The position numbers and the translations under genes were made by a program. The notes beneath the pieces were generated by a model. It was not told the DNA's origin, did no database searches, and was given only the letters and a program-made list of their open reading frames with translations. This document shows, one piece after another, positions 1-13,600 of a stretch of DNA of 64,000 nucleotides (position 1 is its first letter; each line of letters begins with the position of its first letter). The DNA is from Himantopus leucocephalus (Eukaryota; Chordata; Aves; Charadriiformes; Recurvirostridae). The stretch spans positions 94,701,814 to 94,765,813 of the forward strand of contig RSEF01000001.1 of NCBI GenBank assembly GCA_003993805.1, written 5' to 3'.

Positions 1-2170
1 AAAAGCATTTGCAATGTCAGTTATAGCATACCAGATGTATTCTTTAGCTTCTAGCTCATGCAAGAGCTGCAACATGTCTGGAACTGGAACAGCTAATGGA
101 GGTGTGACTTCATTCAGAGCTCTGAAGGCTATTGTAAACCATTATTTTACAGCAGACCTCCACACAGGTCAAACAGGACTGTTGTAAGGTGACCGTGTGT
201 TTAAGATCAATCCTTGTTTTTCCAGGGAAACAATTATTTTTGGGATTTCATTGGTGGCCCCTTGGTCAGTTTGATGCTGCTTTCAGCAAATTACTTGGAT
301 TGCCAAAGGACCAACACCTGGGTCTATTTAAGCAAATTCAGCAATGTTTGGGTGATTAGAGAGTCCTGGAGAGTCCCATAGCTGATTCTCACCTGTGCAA
401 GCCCCACTGCCTATTCCAAAAAACCCGAAGCCTTCCTGCCACATCTATCCATCTCCAGTGATCAAGACAGTCAATGCCAAGGATGACAGGGGCAGTAGGG
501 CCACTGGCCACAAGTAAGGTGTACCAAACTCATCTATTCAAGTTTAGGTTCCCTTCCTCCAGAGCTGGGCATGTTTATCCTGCAGTTACTCCAAGAATGC
601 TTTGTTTATCACTGCTATACAGAGAGGACAAGAAGATGCACTGGGTGGTGCTATCATTAGGTATCCAGTAGGGTACAACATTGTTGAGGCAAGGGTGCCT
701 GGCTACCTTGTCTGAACAGTCTAATTTGGTTGGCTTCATCCACTGCCAGCCCACGGGAGAATCCCCCTGATGCAGTGAGTTCAAATCAGTTGTCAGAGCA
801 ATATGTGGTCCAGAAGTGGGGGCAGCAGAAGGGAATAGTTTAAATAATCTCTCACCTTTCACCTGTGCTCACAATGCTAGGTCTATGAAGGGTTTTTCTT
901 CCCAGTCTCTCATATTGTCTCCTTTTTCTTTCAGGTACATCCTAAATTCCCAGTATGTAGGAAGGGGACGTGCAGAATCATCATTCTCTCTTCATGTTTT
1001 TCCTGAGGTTGACTATACTGCTGCATCCCTGGTATTATCCTCATCCGTGCTGTTAGCTTGCACTCTTCTGGCATCCTCACTCCAGAATGGTATACATAGG
1101 TCACTCCTTGATCAACAGGGCATCCCACCAGATGGTACCAGAGGGGCATTAGTAACTGTGCCTAGCCATTGGAGAGTTCAAGCCCTAGCATTAGTGATCA
1201 CAAGCTTTTCAGGGTACCTCTCTCTTTGCCTGTAACCACACTCCAGCAGTCCAGGAAACTGCAGTTGATTATCCCCTTCTTCCCAGTCCTTTCAAAGGGG
1301 TATTTTATTGTAGAATCAGCACGATTAGGCATTGCTTAACATATCTCTCCATAAACTGATCCCAGAGCCCTCCTACATTGTTCAGGACAGTGTTTACAAG
1401 AGTCCAAATTCCCCAAAGTCCTGCTGTCTCAAGCGTTCAGCTGTATCTCATCTGCTCTGGTGTCCCAGAAATGCCATAGCCACTGCAGAGCAGAGACTGT
1501 AATTTTCTTCACAGTTCTCTATTCATTTACACTCAGAGTAAAGACCCATTGAGTGGTCACAGTTCTGGGGACCAGCATACCCTTTTCTGTAGGGCTCTGT
1601 AATTACTGTAGTTAGGGCTGCCTGAAAGGACTCATTCTTTAATTCATCATGAGTCCCTTGCGAATTTTGCCTCTCAAGGTGTCCAGTTTAGTCAGTTTAA
1701 GCTCCAGGTGCTCCCATAAGCAGCCTGAAGCTTGCAATTTGACCATTTCAGTGCTACTAGCTGCTAACTTCTGATCAGGACCCTCCCTTTTCTGCTGAGA
1801 GCTAGTTAACACCACTTTTACCAGACCATTACTCTGACTGAGACCGTCAACTAGATCACCCAGCTCTGCTAAGCTGTCCCAGTGCCTCCTGAAGACCTGC
1901 TGTGAGCACATGGTAGGCTCTGGTGTAGCCCACGGCAAAGCAATGCACCACTCTCTTGGTGTTTCATGGGCAACATAACCCCTTTGCATCTCCCTGGGTG
2001 ATATTCTTGGACAGAAAAATATCGAGGCTCCAGGCCACTGGAGTTCTTCCCAATCACTTTCCCCTTCAACAAGGTCTGTCACACTCTCAATTTCCCACTT
2101 GTTTACACATAGTTCGTACCCTTTTCCCCTGCCACTCCGCGCGCCCCCCCCCNATGGATCCACCACTTAC
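1..2170 (-). mobile_element. Degenerate endogenous retrovirus, internal region (pol RT start; possible gag-side sequence)
   Basis: Read on the minus strand, positions 1-290 give the N-terminal part of a retroviral reverse transcriptase. Recognisable pieces are TRSPYNSPV, then RALNEVTPPL, then WYAITDIANAF at the left edge, where the element runs out of the window. The frame is broken by at least two in-frame stops between the first two pieces (about 150-175), so it is not functional. Positions 290-1640 should be protease/gag-side sequence by position, but all frames are interrupted and I could not assign domains. An open stretch at 1639-2166 (minus) with a Gln/Glu/Leu-rich end may be gag-derived; this is inference. 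A C-rich run with one N lies at 2143-2153. The orientation matches the adjacent SRCR gene. Class not determined. Confidence 0.7.
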
Positions 2171-2199
2171 ACCACACCACGACAGATTTCCAGTATCGG

Positions 2200-3335
2200 A
2201 ATCAAGGATTCTCTGGAGCTTTGAAGTCACTAAAATTATTGCAGTCTCAGGGCTTGCCAGGTACTAGTGTTGCCAGAGTGTTTCCCAGGTTTACTGTCTG
2301 CTATCATGGGCAAAACAGTTTCCACTTGGGAAACTTAAGTTTTGTTTTTTGCACTTAACATAATCTTAATTATTGCTTTGGGTAACAAGGAAAGAAAAAG
2401 AAAATATTAACAATTAAACAAACACGGAGGGAAACACTTTTGATCCACTCCGTTAGTCCTAACTTGCCTTGTTTTCCCTCCCAGTTCCTTCAGTGAGTGT
2501 GGCAGTGCAGGACGTTGTGATTTTTTTTCTGCTGCTCCTTGCTTCTTATTCATTTTCCTCTGCTCTAGCACGGATACTCCACAGGCATCCACATAAGTCC
2601 CTTCAAGGGTTGTATTTGCTCCACTGTGGGCTCTCCAAAGGCTACAGTCCCTTCAGGGTTTGTACTTCATCCAACATGGCTGACCAACTGTCAACCATAA
2701 GCTGCAGTCCCTTCAGGATTAGTACCTGCTCCATCATGGGCCCTCCACACACTGCAGCCCCTTCAGGGGTTGTACCTGCTCTAGTGTGGCTTATCCACAG
2801 GCCACAGCCCTTTCAGAGGCATACTTCCTGTGGCATGGAAATCGCGTCTCCAGCCATGTCCTCAGCAGTGTCTTTTTCTACTTCTCCTTCATTTTTCCTC
2901 CCTCTTGCAGCTGCCGCTCTGTCTTAAATATGCAGGAGCAGATCCACCATATGCTCCTCTGACTGGTTGATGCTTTGCTGCACAATGGGTTCTTGCAATT
3001 GGTTTCAGAGCCAGCTGTAACAGACTCTAATGGGTACGTGGCACTGCGTGACCTCCTCCTGCACAAGGAACACCCACAGCCCCTTGCTGGAAACCCTCCA
3101 ATTTATCCCCCAAATATCCCATCCCACCACACACTTTTTGTGTGTGAGGGTTAACGCAAAATAAGGACTTCCGTAAACCCTTTGCATCTTGGTGGGGCCA
3201 ACAGGATGCACTGACCAACTATGCTTGTAGTCAAGAGAAAGCAAGAGGATGTCCAAACAAGTCTCCACTACTCTCTGTTTCCCCTTCATGTAACCCTCCC
3301 CTTTCAACCCACAGGCTCAGCATATGATTCTCTGA
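2200..3335 (-). mobile_element. Probable ERV leader/LTR region upstream of the degenerate provirus
   Basis: This stretch separates the decayed retroviral internal region from the last visible SRCR exon and holds no coding exon I can support. It is C/T-rich on the plus strand, contains a degenerate tandem block (2578-2830), and resembles avian LTR/leader sequence in composition. I could not fix TG...CA ends or a primer binding site, so the LTR boundary is not defined. The ORFs through it lack family similarity and conflict with the repeat structure. Confidence 0.4.
2578..2830. repeat. Degenerate tandem repeat, about 50-60 bp period, 4-5 units
   Basis: The core CAGTCCCTTCAGG followed by GTTTGTAC(C/T)TGCTCCA recurs at about 2597, 2643, 2703, 2758 and 2805, with spacing of roughly 47-60 bp and many substitutions. 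This is a diverged minisatellite-like array inside the ERV-derived region. It explains the 152-codon plus-strand ORF over 2469-2927 as a repeat artefact. Confidence 0.65.
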
Positions 3336-3341
3336 ACAAAC

Positions 3342-3656
3342 CTGAGCACAGGACTCCAGCATCCTCTTTGTGTTGGCAGTTGTGCTGGCCCCATGCCCTA
3401 GAGGGACATGCCCAGAGATCAGATTCAGCCCCAGTGCAGTTCACATCATCCAGCCAGATCTGTCCAGAGCCTTCGCCATAATGAGCAGAGGCAAATGCCT
3501 TGATGGCATGTCCACATCCCAGCTGTTTACAAACAACATTAGCATCTGATAGATCCCATTTATCATCGCAGATGGTGCCCCAGATGCCGTCATGGTAAAG
3601 CTCCACTCTCCCAGCACAGCGCTTGGTTCCATTCACCAGCCTGATTTGTCTGCTAC
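3342..3656 (-). CDS. SRCR exon 7 (sixth domain), canonical eight-Cys
   Basis: A 315-bp exon, acceptor CTGCAG before 3656 and donor CAG|GTTTG after 3342, phase 1 in and out. It encodes [16 protein letters not shown], then [16 protein letters not shown], the pair VCKQLGCG, a [13 protein letters not shown] strand, VNCTGAE, LWACPS, and [15 protein letters not shown]. All eight group B cysteines are present. An acidic cluster of the kind that binds calcium in SRCR domains is visible (DDKWDLSD, and the D/E of WLDD and KEDAG). This is the most CD163-like domain of the gene and the last before the ERV. Confidence 0.93.
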
Positions 3657-6600
3657 CTGCAGGAAGAAAATTCAGCTGTCAACATGCAATATAATGATAA
3701 TGCACAGGTCAGCGTAATGGCTGTACGTTTAAAGCACTTTTAAGGCATCATGTTCTCATTATATTCCAGTTCTTCTGTTATGGTTTCTTGGGCAGAACTC
3801 ATGTGATGCTAAAACCGCATAAAGGGAAAGGCCTACTCCTGCATCAGGCAAATGTTTGAATAATTCCTCTGGGATGTTGCAAACAAGAAGTGTCTAGTCA
3901 TACTAAGTATATGCGGAGATCACGTTATCTTATAAAGCCTGAGAAGCTGTTTTCTCTCTAAACTCATTTTGTTAGACAGAGACAGTTTCTGTTACCAATG
4001 GGTTACAAAATAAGAGTAGAAACAGTTCTAATTTACTTTAGAAAGGCTGCAGATATCTATAAATATAGAAATGTCACAAAATAAAATCTATTTAATTCCC
4101 AAGTGACAGTCAGAATGTGTGGCAGTCTTGGCCAAATTAGTGTTCTTATGACTACTGTATTCTATTATTTCTTTATGATTCTGTGAGATAAATTTTTGAA
4201 GAAAATCAGGTGAAGAAAGCATTATGTAAATTACACTTGCTTCCTTAACTATCATTTGTTCCTTAGAGTATTCAAGCAGGTGGGTATCACAAGCTCAGAC
4301 CCATGCCTATTTAAGATCTGGCGAGACTACAGCGCAAGGTGGGCTAGAGGAAGCATTCTCTTCCTTTCGCACAGTAACTCACCTGAGCAAATCACACCAA
4401 CGTCCTCAGCAACTCCCACTGGCACTGTCTGAGAATGGGAGGTCTTACAGAGCATCAGCTGAGTCTCATTTCCAGCACACTGGACACTTCTTAAGCCCAC
4501 AGGACCGGTGCCTCGCTCAGACCTTGGAAGGTAATAGGCTTTCTCAGCATTTCCACACTGGAGCTGTCTGCATACCACATGAGCATCCTTCATGTTCCAG
4601 TCATCATCCAGGACTCTGCTCCACATGCCATGGAGGGAGATCTCAACTCGCCCATCACAGCGGCTCTCACCACCTGAGAGTCTGAGTGATTCAGCAAGAC
4701 CTGGGCTCAAGACAATTGAAAAATGTATTGAATAACATCCACTGCTCTTACTGCAGGAGAAATAACATGCAGGAGAGAGATGGAAGACAAATTTCTATGT
4801 TGGTAGAAAAATAATTCTCACCACTGGTTAAGGAGACAGCCTCTGGTAAGGCTTGCTCTGCTTTCATGTACACAAGACTCTGCAATGGGAAGTGAAAAAG
4901 GCTTCCCCAGCTCAAAGACTAGATCCTGTAAGGAGTCAGGCACATCTAAACAATGTGAATCCCTTTACTAAATGAAGTTTTTATGCTGAAACAAAGTTTT
5001 GAGAGATGGGGGAAAGGAAAGAACATTAGAGACAGGCTGATGTACCAGACTTACTTGGCAGAGTGAGATCACTAATGCTGCTTTTATCTGAAGTTGCACT
5101 ACCCGTAAAAGGCCACTCCTGACTTACCTGAGCAAATAACAGTGGCTGCATCTCTGGCTGAACAGCTTGGATTGCCCAAAGTCACCTGGGCGCAATCCCA
5201 CAGGCAGGACTCTGTCCCTTCACAGTGAAAAGCATCTCTCCATACAGGCCCATTCCCGTCCACAAAGCGGTCTCCTGTCTGGATTGACTTTGCATAGCCA
5301 CAGTTCAGCTGATGGCAGAGAACACTGGCAGCTTGCAAATTCCAGTGGGAGCGGCAGAGTCTTCCCCACGTGTCTCCATGGCGGATCTCCACTCTGCCAG
5401 AGCATGTGGTGCCATTCACTAACCTGCCCCCTGGGCACCCTGAATATAAGAGAAAGTGAGTACTGAGATGTCATGTTCATAACTGCTCATGGGCATGACC
5501 TGAAAGTGACTGGGAAATGAGAATGAGTTTTCCTTAGCATTCAGTAGTAAAAATGACTCCACTGGGCCACTGGAACTTCCATACTCATAACTAGACTTCA
5601 GTCCCCCTTATTTTACTAAGAAGAATGACTAAAAATAAGGATCTGGTCCCCTTTGAAATTATTAAACTCAAGAAACTAGGTTTCAGGGCTGTGGGTGAAC
5701 CAGTAGACCTTAATTGTTCTGACCAGCCTCACCTGGGGCCTCCAGTTATGCTATCTTACTGGTCCAAGACCTCACTTAAACCTGGACCAGGCCTTCAGTC
5801 TGTGAATGGTGTAACTGTCTCATCTTGTCTCCTGCTACTCCTGACTGCTCTCCAGTTGGAGCCTACATCTGATTGATTACTTTGCCTTGTGTGGGACTGT
5901 CCACAGACCTTGTTATCAGTACCCTGTGCAGATGCTTTGGATTGTGCCTTGATGGGTAAGGGCACTGCCTGTGTTGTCCTCGTCCTCTGCCCCCAGCTCA
6001 TCCTACCTTGTGGAGCAGCCCTGTTCTTGCTGTTCCCTGTCACTAGGAGCATTTCACAGAGAGCAGCCTTGTGGTACGGGTGAAGTGCAGCCTCAAATAC
6101 TGGAAATGCCTGTAGCAGCAGACAAAAGACAGAGCTTGGCTCCACAGACACCCTCTGGATTTGGGTCCATGTTTTTCCTCAAAGAAGGAGTTTTTCAGTT
6201 CTCCTCTTAGACCTTCCCGCTGCTTACCTGAGCATATCACACGAGCGTCTTTTCCAGCAGGGCATTCATCATGACCTAGCAATCTCACAGGACAGGCTCT
6301 CAGGCCTGAGCCGTTCTCCTTGCAGCTGAATGTGCCGTTCCAGACAGATTCATTTCCTTTCCTGAAGGACTGTCCAGCTGGTATCAGTAGGGCAACTCCA
6401 CAGTCCAGCTGCTGGCAGAGGGCATTGGCAGCTGGTAGATCCCACAGGTAGTCACACAGGGTTCCCCACGTTCCTCCATGAAGAAGCTCTACTCTCCCTG
6501 AACATGTGGTACTGCCATTTGCCAGCCTATACCCACCATAGCCTGCAGGAAGAATAAAGGTACTTAGTAGTTACTTTTTTTTTTTTTTTTTTTTTTTTTT

Positions 6601-7592
6601 GTTTTTTTNTTGTATTGAAATTTGGAAGAGATATCTAGCTGCAAGGAACTAGCACTCACTATGTCTCAGGGAAGCATGTTAGACCAGGATGCTCATAAGC
6701 CAGCTCTGAAAAAAAAAAGTCTTTATTGTCCATGTTGTAGCCTGCACTACATGATTAAAAGTCTTTTGACCCTTTAAGTTCAGTCTCTCCTCCTCTGCAC
6801 TGCTCTTTCCTCCCCCCACAATATTGCTGCTACCTTGCAACCTCTTTCCTTGCACAGGCAGTTCCAGTGTTGCACGTGAGAAACTCAGAGCAGGAGCTAC
6901 TAGTAGCACTCTCTCAGTCATCTCACATTACCCAGTAAGCAGCAACTGCAGTGTGCAGTTCTCAACTTTCATCCGTGCCACAGCATAAGGTTCTGAACAC
7001 AAGAGGCCATGCTCATCAGCGTCTTCACAATAATTTAAGTGCAGCATGGGTAGGGCTGTGGTGTCCTACTGCCAGCCCCATGCAGTCCCTCTATTTTCTC
7101 ATGCCGTTACTTCTTACCCTTGCCTGGTCCTTGTGTCGTACTCCCCCTAATGAGACCTGGATTTCTGCTCTAGGCTGTGACACTTGCAAGATGGAGGCAG
7201 GAGCTAAGACCTGTCAGTTACTGATGCCTTAACTGGGCCGTTTGGTGGCCACAGCTCCCCAGCCAGTGCTCCAGATAGCCATAGCCAGTGGAACAGTGTC
7301 CAGGGCAGTCTTGAAACGGACTGCAGCCTTTTGACTGGGAAATGGATGTGAACTGCAGTCCTTTCCAGGCTTGTTTTATGACAGGGTGTTGCCAGCAGCT
7401 CAGCCCCGTGTTCAGTTTACCCCTTTTGATTTGTGCCCTCAGGAAAAAAGTTGTGTTTGCTAGGTCCCATCACTTTTGTAGTGGGTGGCAATAAGTTAGC
7501 TGTATTCAAAGCCCCCAGCAGTCTTGACTCTATGGAGTTCTTAAAGTTACCCAGCAGTCACAACTAAAGCCATCCAGGCCTCTGCCTCTGAC

Positions 7593-7632
<40 letters not shown>

Positions 7633-10600
7633 TCCTATTTGNATTTTTAACTTGGGCCTCCTTTGACTTTTTGGAGGTATGGTACCTCTCCCAGTTTTAT
7701 AATTAACTAAAGTGCCAGGGATTAACATACACACTGTCAGCACAGAAAATAAATTCATTTCTCCATGTTCCTGCCTGTCTGCTTTGGCCTTTTTTCCTTT
7801 TATGTATATGAGAAAGACAAGGAAGGAATTCTCAGCACTATGGAGTGCATACCTCTAGTAGTATAAAAGAAATTACAGCCCTTTTGAGATCTGTGTCCCT
7901 GGTGCAGAAGTGAAGTGGTTAGAACAGCCCATGTTAAATACAGACTCTCAGTAGAGTAAATGAGAGATTGTGGGGCTGCTCTCTATTACTTCCTGGCCTT
8001 CCCTGGATGGCTCAATGTGTGATAGGGGAAGCACTGAAGAACCCTGAGGACCACAGAAATATACAGAGGCTCTGAACTGTGGGTTGACAGGAAGAAGACA
8101 TACAGGACACGTGTAAATTATGTCCATCAGTCCAAAGTCTCACCTGAACATACAACAGTGGCATCGTGAGAGCATGTCTTACTATGGTGCAGTATCCTGG
8201 GACAGTGTGCAAGGTGAGTCTCATTCCCCACACAGTGAAACTCTTCTTGCCAGATCAGTTCATGTCTGTCTCCAAAGTGCGTTCCTCTCAAGATATCCAC
8301 AGCCTGGCCACAGTGTAACTCATTACATACAACGGAGGCAGTTTTGAAATCAACATGTGAAAAACAGACCGTAGCCCAAGTTTCTTCTTGCTTTACTTTC
8401 AGATGTCCTGAGCAGGCAGTGTCCCCTCCAGTCAGACGCAGCCCAGAGAAACCTGGAAAAAATCCCCAAGAAATCCAGCATCAAGGGTTGGTTGTACTGA
8501 TCTAATTTAATAGCTCCCATACCTTCATGGACAAGACACATGTCACTTCTCTGAGGACCACTGACGCTTTTATGTAACTATTGTGGCAATTCCTGTATGC
8601 CACTGACAAGAGAGAAAATGATGTGTGGGAATGATGGTTTCTTAATATGTGAAAATACTAAATCCTTGTGAAGCTACAGAAGGAGGGAAATTTGAACATT
8701 TGCCAAATACTTGAGAAGTAGCAATCCCCAAATAAATAAAAAAAAAATAGCCATTTACTAGTGTGTGTCCTCAAGACATCATTATTCAAATGAATAGGAA
8801 GCTGAAGCGCCCAAGAAAGAAGAAAGAGGAAATTTTGCACCCATCTTCAGAAAAGACGAAAAAGACAGTCTGGAGATCTACAGGCTGGTCAGCCTCACTT
8901 TGGTACCTGGGAAAAACATGGAGTGAGTCCTCCTAGGAAACATTTCTGGGCACAAGAAGGTGAATGGGAAGAGTCAACATGGATTTACCAAAGATAACTC
9001 ATGCCTGTGTGACCTTATTACTTTCTCTGATAAAAATGACTGGATTCATGGATGAGGGGAGACCAACACATGTTGTTTACCTCACATTTAGTAATGTCTT
9101 TGACACTGTCTTGCACAATATTTTTGTGTCCAAACTAGGATGTTAGAGTCTGGGTGGGTGGACAACTACATGGTTAAAAAGGTAATTAGATGGTCAGACT
9201 CAGAGAGTAGTGATTAGTGGGTTGCACTCTACCTGGAGGCTGGCAACAAGTGGAATACCACTTGTTGGGTCTTTCCTGGGACCTGTTCTGTTCAGCCTCT
9301 TTATAAAAAACCTGGAGGAGGTGATGGAGTGCATTTGGGGAGTGTGGAGAGATAACCCCAAGGGCCGAGGGTAGAGCTGCCATTCAGAGGGACCTAGACG
9401 GGCTGGATTAATGGGCTGACAGGAACCTTATAAAAGTCAAAAAGGACAAATGTAAAGTCCTGAAGCTGGGAAGAAAAAACGTCTTGCCAATGGTACTTTA
9501 TCCAAAGAGCAAAACCACGCACATCTTGCAGAGGAAGGGAGCCATTGGATTTATTTGCCGTTGCAGACTGTTAATCTTGTCAATTGTCTTAGCTTATACA
9601 AAAATCTGGAGAAGGGTAGTTTTATGGCATAACACAACATTTTCTTGCTTCTCCATCTACACCTGCTTTTGTAGCCCCCATTCCTGGTCAAAGACAAGTT
9701 TAGTACTGCTCTCCTGTTGCCTGGGAGAGCTGTGGTAGAAACAAATAGCATTTCTTTTTCTGTTCTATGTCATTCACTATATCTACTTTGATTCTATGTC
9801 GTTGACTATGCCTACTTTGATTCTATGTCATTGCTGTGCCCAGGCAAAGTAGATATACACTTCTAGTCAGCAGAAGACTTAATGCTAGTGCAACTTGCTT
9901 AAGCTGAGCAGAGGCCATTGTGCCTCTGTGCAATACTTGGCTTTATCCAGCTAGGACAAAGTTTGATCTCAGCCTCATAGCATTTTTCTATTATACAAGG
10001 TTGGATGACTTCTTACCTGAGCAGATCACTCCAGTATCAAAGTAATGAGGGCAGTTAAAGGCACCCCATCCTGTATGTGAGCAGTTCCAGAGAACGGATT
10101 CGTCACCACGGCAATCAACTCGATACAACCACGTTGGTCCAGATCCTTCTCCAAAAGGAGCTCGATTAAGGGCCTGAACAGCAGATCCGCATTGTAGTTG
10201 CTTACAAACAACCTCAGCATCTTCTATGGTCCAGTCACCATCACACACAGTTCCCCACTGCTCCTCATGTTTTACTTCCACTCTCCCAGAGCAGGGGCCA
10301 GTTCCATTTGACAGCCTCAGTTCATCAGCACCTTCATACACAGAGACAGCACAAGGTTACGGAAAGGACAGTGCCCATTCATGATTAGCTATTGCAGATG
10401 GTTAATGAGATTATTATTAGTCTTAATTTACTCTTAAATCAGACTTATTTGGCTCACCCTTCTAAATAGTCCAATTTAAAGGTTTCTTGCAGGGAGTTGT
10501 GTCTATATTTACAAGTTTGAGCTAATTGCACTGCTAAAATGTAAGTTATTTCTAATGACAGGTGAGCTTTCTCTTCTTCTGACCTATCAGGGCTGGGAAA

Positions 10601-13600
10601 TGGTGAGTAACGTCCCTGCTGTGTGATTCACAAAGGCTTCAACAGAGAGTCCTCCTTTCTCTTTGTTGTTCTGCCATGATGATATCTAGCTGAAAATGTT
10701 CACTGGGCACCAGTTTCTTCATTTCTGTATTCAGTATGGTGTAAAGAAGCAATTTCCCCTGTCTGCCTCAACTTCTTCCTCTCAGACAAACTATTACTTG
10801 CAACTCAGTGTCCCAATACTCTTTATTCTTTCTCTCCTCTCTTGCCCTGGCCACGGGGTCCCCTAGTTAGGGGTATCCAATGAGGGAAGAGAATTACTCA
10901 TGAGGGGTGGCAAGCTATCTCAGGAGATGCAGCAGCATAAACAGAAGACAGGCAGGTAGGTCTTCGTGTTGTTCCTCATGCCCCACCATCTCTTGGGGTG
11001 AGGCTGGTGCCCAAAGAACCCTCTTTTCCTGCTCTGCTCCCAGGTTTGCCTCTTTCCTTTGATATGGATACACGTTTCCCAGTCCTTTTACCTGTCGACT
11101 TACAAAATAACATTACTGTCATCACAGAGCACTTGATAAAGAGCTGGACATGTTGGTTCTCACTTTACAGTGTTGGACTGCTACTGTAGATGCTTCAAAA
11201 ATTATATAGTAGCTTAGCACAGGGACTTACAGGATAGAAAACACAGGGAGAATTTTGTTACATTCAAATGCAGGATGGTGGGACACAGAAACAGTTCTTA
11301 GGAAGTCAAGTGACACAAAGGCTGCTAGGACCCAAGAAACACAGGGGAACAGGTCTGAGTCTGTGTCTTATCATAGACACATTAAACATTGGAAAAACTG
11401 AAGCGTGTAGCCTAAGACGTAATGACACGTAAAGAAAAAAAGTGGACTTGTTCAGGAATTGTCTTAAGTTCTATTTGCCAGCCAGGAATTTTAAAGCAAG
11501 AGTTTTGGAACATCTTTTCATAAAAAACATTCTTTACCTGCAGAAAAGCAAAACTCTGCTTGAGTAAAAAGCATATGACATCAAAAAATTGATGTTGAAA
11601 AGAGTTAAAAATCCACAAAACTGAGCGACCATGATGTGATGGCTTACTCTGAAACCATAGCAATGTCCCTAAAACAAAAAGTCCATTAACATAAATAATC
11701 CAATCTTGAAGTTAGTCATTGTTCCAAGTGCAGCCCCAATAGAACAGAAAGTTAAACAGTAACCTAGTGGTAGCTGATAGGATGAAGGTATAACCTCTAG
11801 TTACCTTAGATAATTTTAATACTAAAAATGACACCTCTAGGAGGAGATTTTACATGTAAATGTAAGACCACCTTAGTATAATGAGCCAGACAGGGGTTGG
11901 GACATGCACAAATGAGTTTTTGTTATATAATTACAAGTGACCAATCAGCTATTTTGATGTGATTTTCGTCTGTTACCTTTTTGTATAAAAGACCCTAGGT
12001 GTTTCCTAACAGGTGTGCTACCTTTGTGAATTATCGCCTAGCACCCTTTTCTGCGCACAACTGGAATGAAACAAATATCTCGACTCTGTTGATTGGTTTC
12101 TGCACACCAAGTAAAGAACTCAGATTTGGGACAACAGAATTACAGAATCATAGAACATGTTGAAGTTAGTATTCTGAATTGACGTAGACAATAATTTTCT
12201 GTAGATATTTGTGAAAACAAACATTGAAACAAAAAAAAACCCCAAACCTGCCAAATTGCCTCAAAACCAGTCACTTGTAATTAAGCAACAATATGGATGG
12301 CATTCATTTGTTAGGCTATCTGCTAGAAAGCTTGTCTCCATGTGCAAAGGAGAACAGAGGAACAATGGCAGGTGGTGGAAGCCCAATAATCTAATAAGGG
12401 TCCTGCCCTCACCCCTTCTAGGGCTCTCCCAGCAGAGCGATCAGCCCCATTGTCCAGGTGTGAAACCCATCAGATGAATCAACATGAGGGCTTTCTGTGT
12501 CACCTTAGAGACTGTGGGGGGGCTACTGCCTAGATGGTATGGGACACTCTGTGGGATGCAAGAGAAGAGCATCTTGGAATTGCATGAGGTTTATTATGGG
12601 ATGTTTAGGAGAGGAATCAAAGGTGGGGAAAGGGAGGGATCAAGGATGTTTGGTTAGGAGCAAGCATGGGAAAATAGAAGGGTGAGTGGATAAAAGGACC
12701 AGAGTCAATGGGCACAAACTGAAACACAGGAGTTTCCATCTGAATATCAGGAAACACTTTTTTACCATGAGGACGACTGAGTACTAGAACAGGTTACTCA
12801 GGGAGGCTGTGGAGTTGGCTTCCTTGCTTGAGCAGGGTAGTTGAACCAGATAACCTCCAGAGGGCCCTTCCAACCTCAACCATTCTGTGATTCTGTGAAA
12901 AGCGTCCCGCGGTGGGTAAGCAGGCTGCTGGTCAGTATGCTTGTCTGGCTATGCCCTGCACTGTCCGTTGTGTCTTCTTATTAAAATCTATTTCTAACTG
13001 TTTTGCTGGTGGAGGTGACTCTATTCAGTGTGCGTGTGTGTGTATGGAGTTCTAAGTGCCAGCAGCTGGAGCTGGACCACAAGTCACAGAAGCATGTGTC
13101 TTTGGTGCTGTACCGATTTTGGCTGGGATAGAATTAAATTCTTTCATAGTAGCTTGCATGGGGCTATGTTTTGCATTTGTCATGAAAACAGTGTTGATAG
13201 CACAGGGATGTTTTAGTTATTGCTAAACAGTGCTTACACAGCATCAAGGCCTTTTCTGCTTCTCATACTGCAAGTGAGTAGGCTGGGGGTACACAAGAGG
13301 TTGTGGGGGGACACAGCTGGGACAGCTGACCCCACCTAAGCAGAGGGATAGTCCATACCATATGACATCATGCTCAGCAATAAAAGCTGTGGAAGAAGAA
13401 GGAAGGGGGGATGTTGTGTCTATGCGTGATGGATCCCTGCTGTCCTGCTGAACGTCTGCCTGCCAATGGGAAGTAGTGAATGAATTCCTTATTTTGCTTT
13501 CCTTGCGCGCACAGATTTTGCTTTACCTATGAAACTGTCTTTATCTCAACCCACGAGTTTTTCTCACTTTTACCCTTCCAATTCTCTCCCCCATCTGTGA

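Noticed and set aside
816..1235. 139-codon plus-strand ORF
   Set aside because: Antisense to the decayed retroviral internal region and without recognisable content; a shadow ORF.
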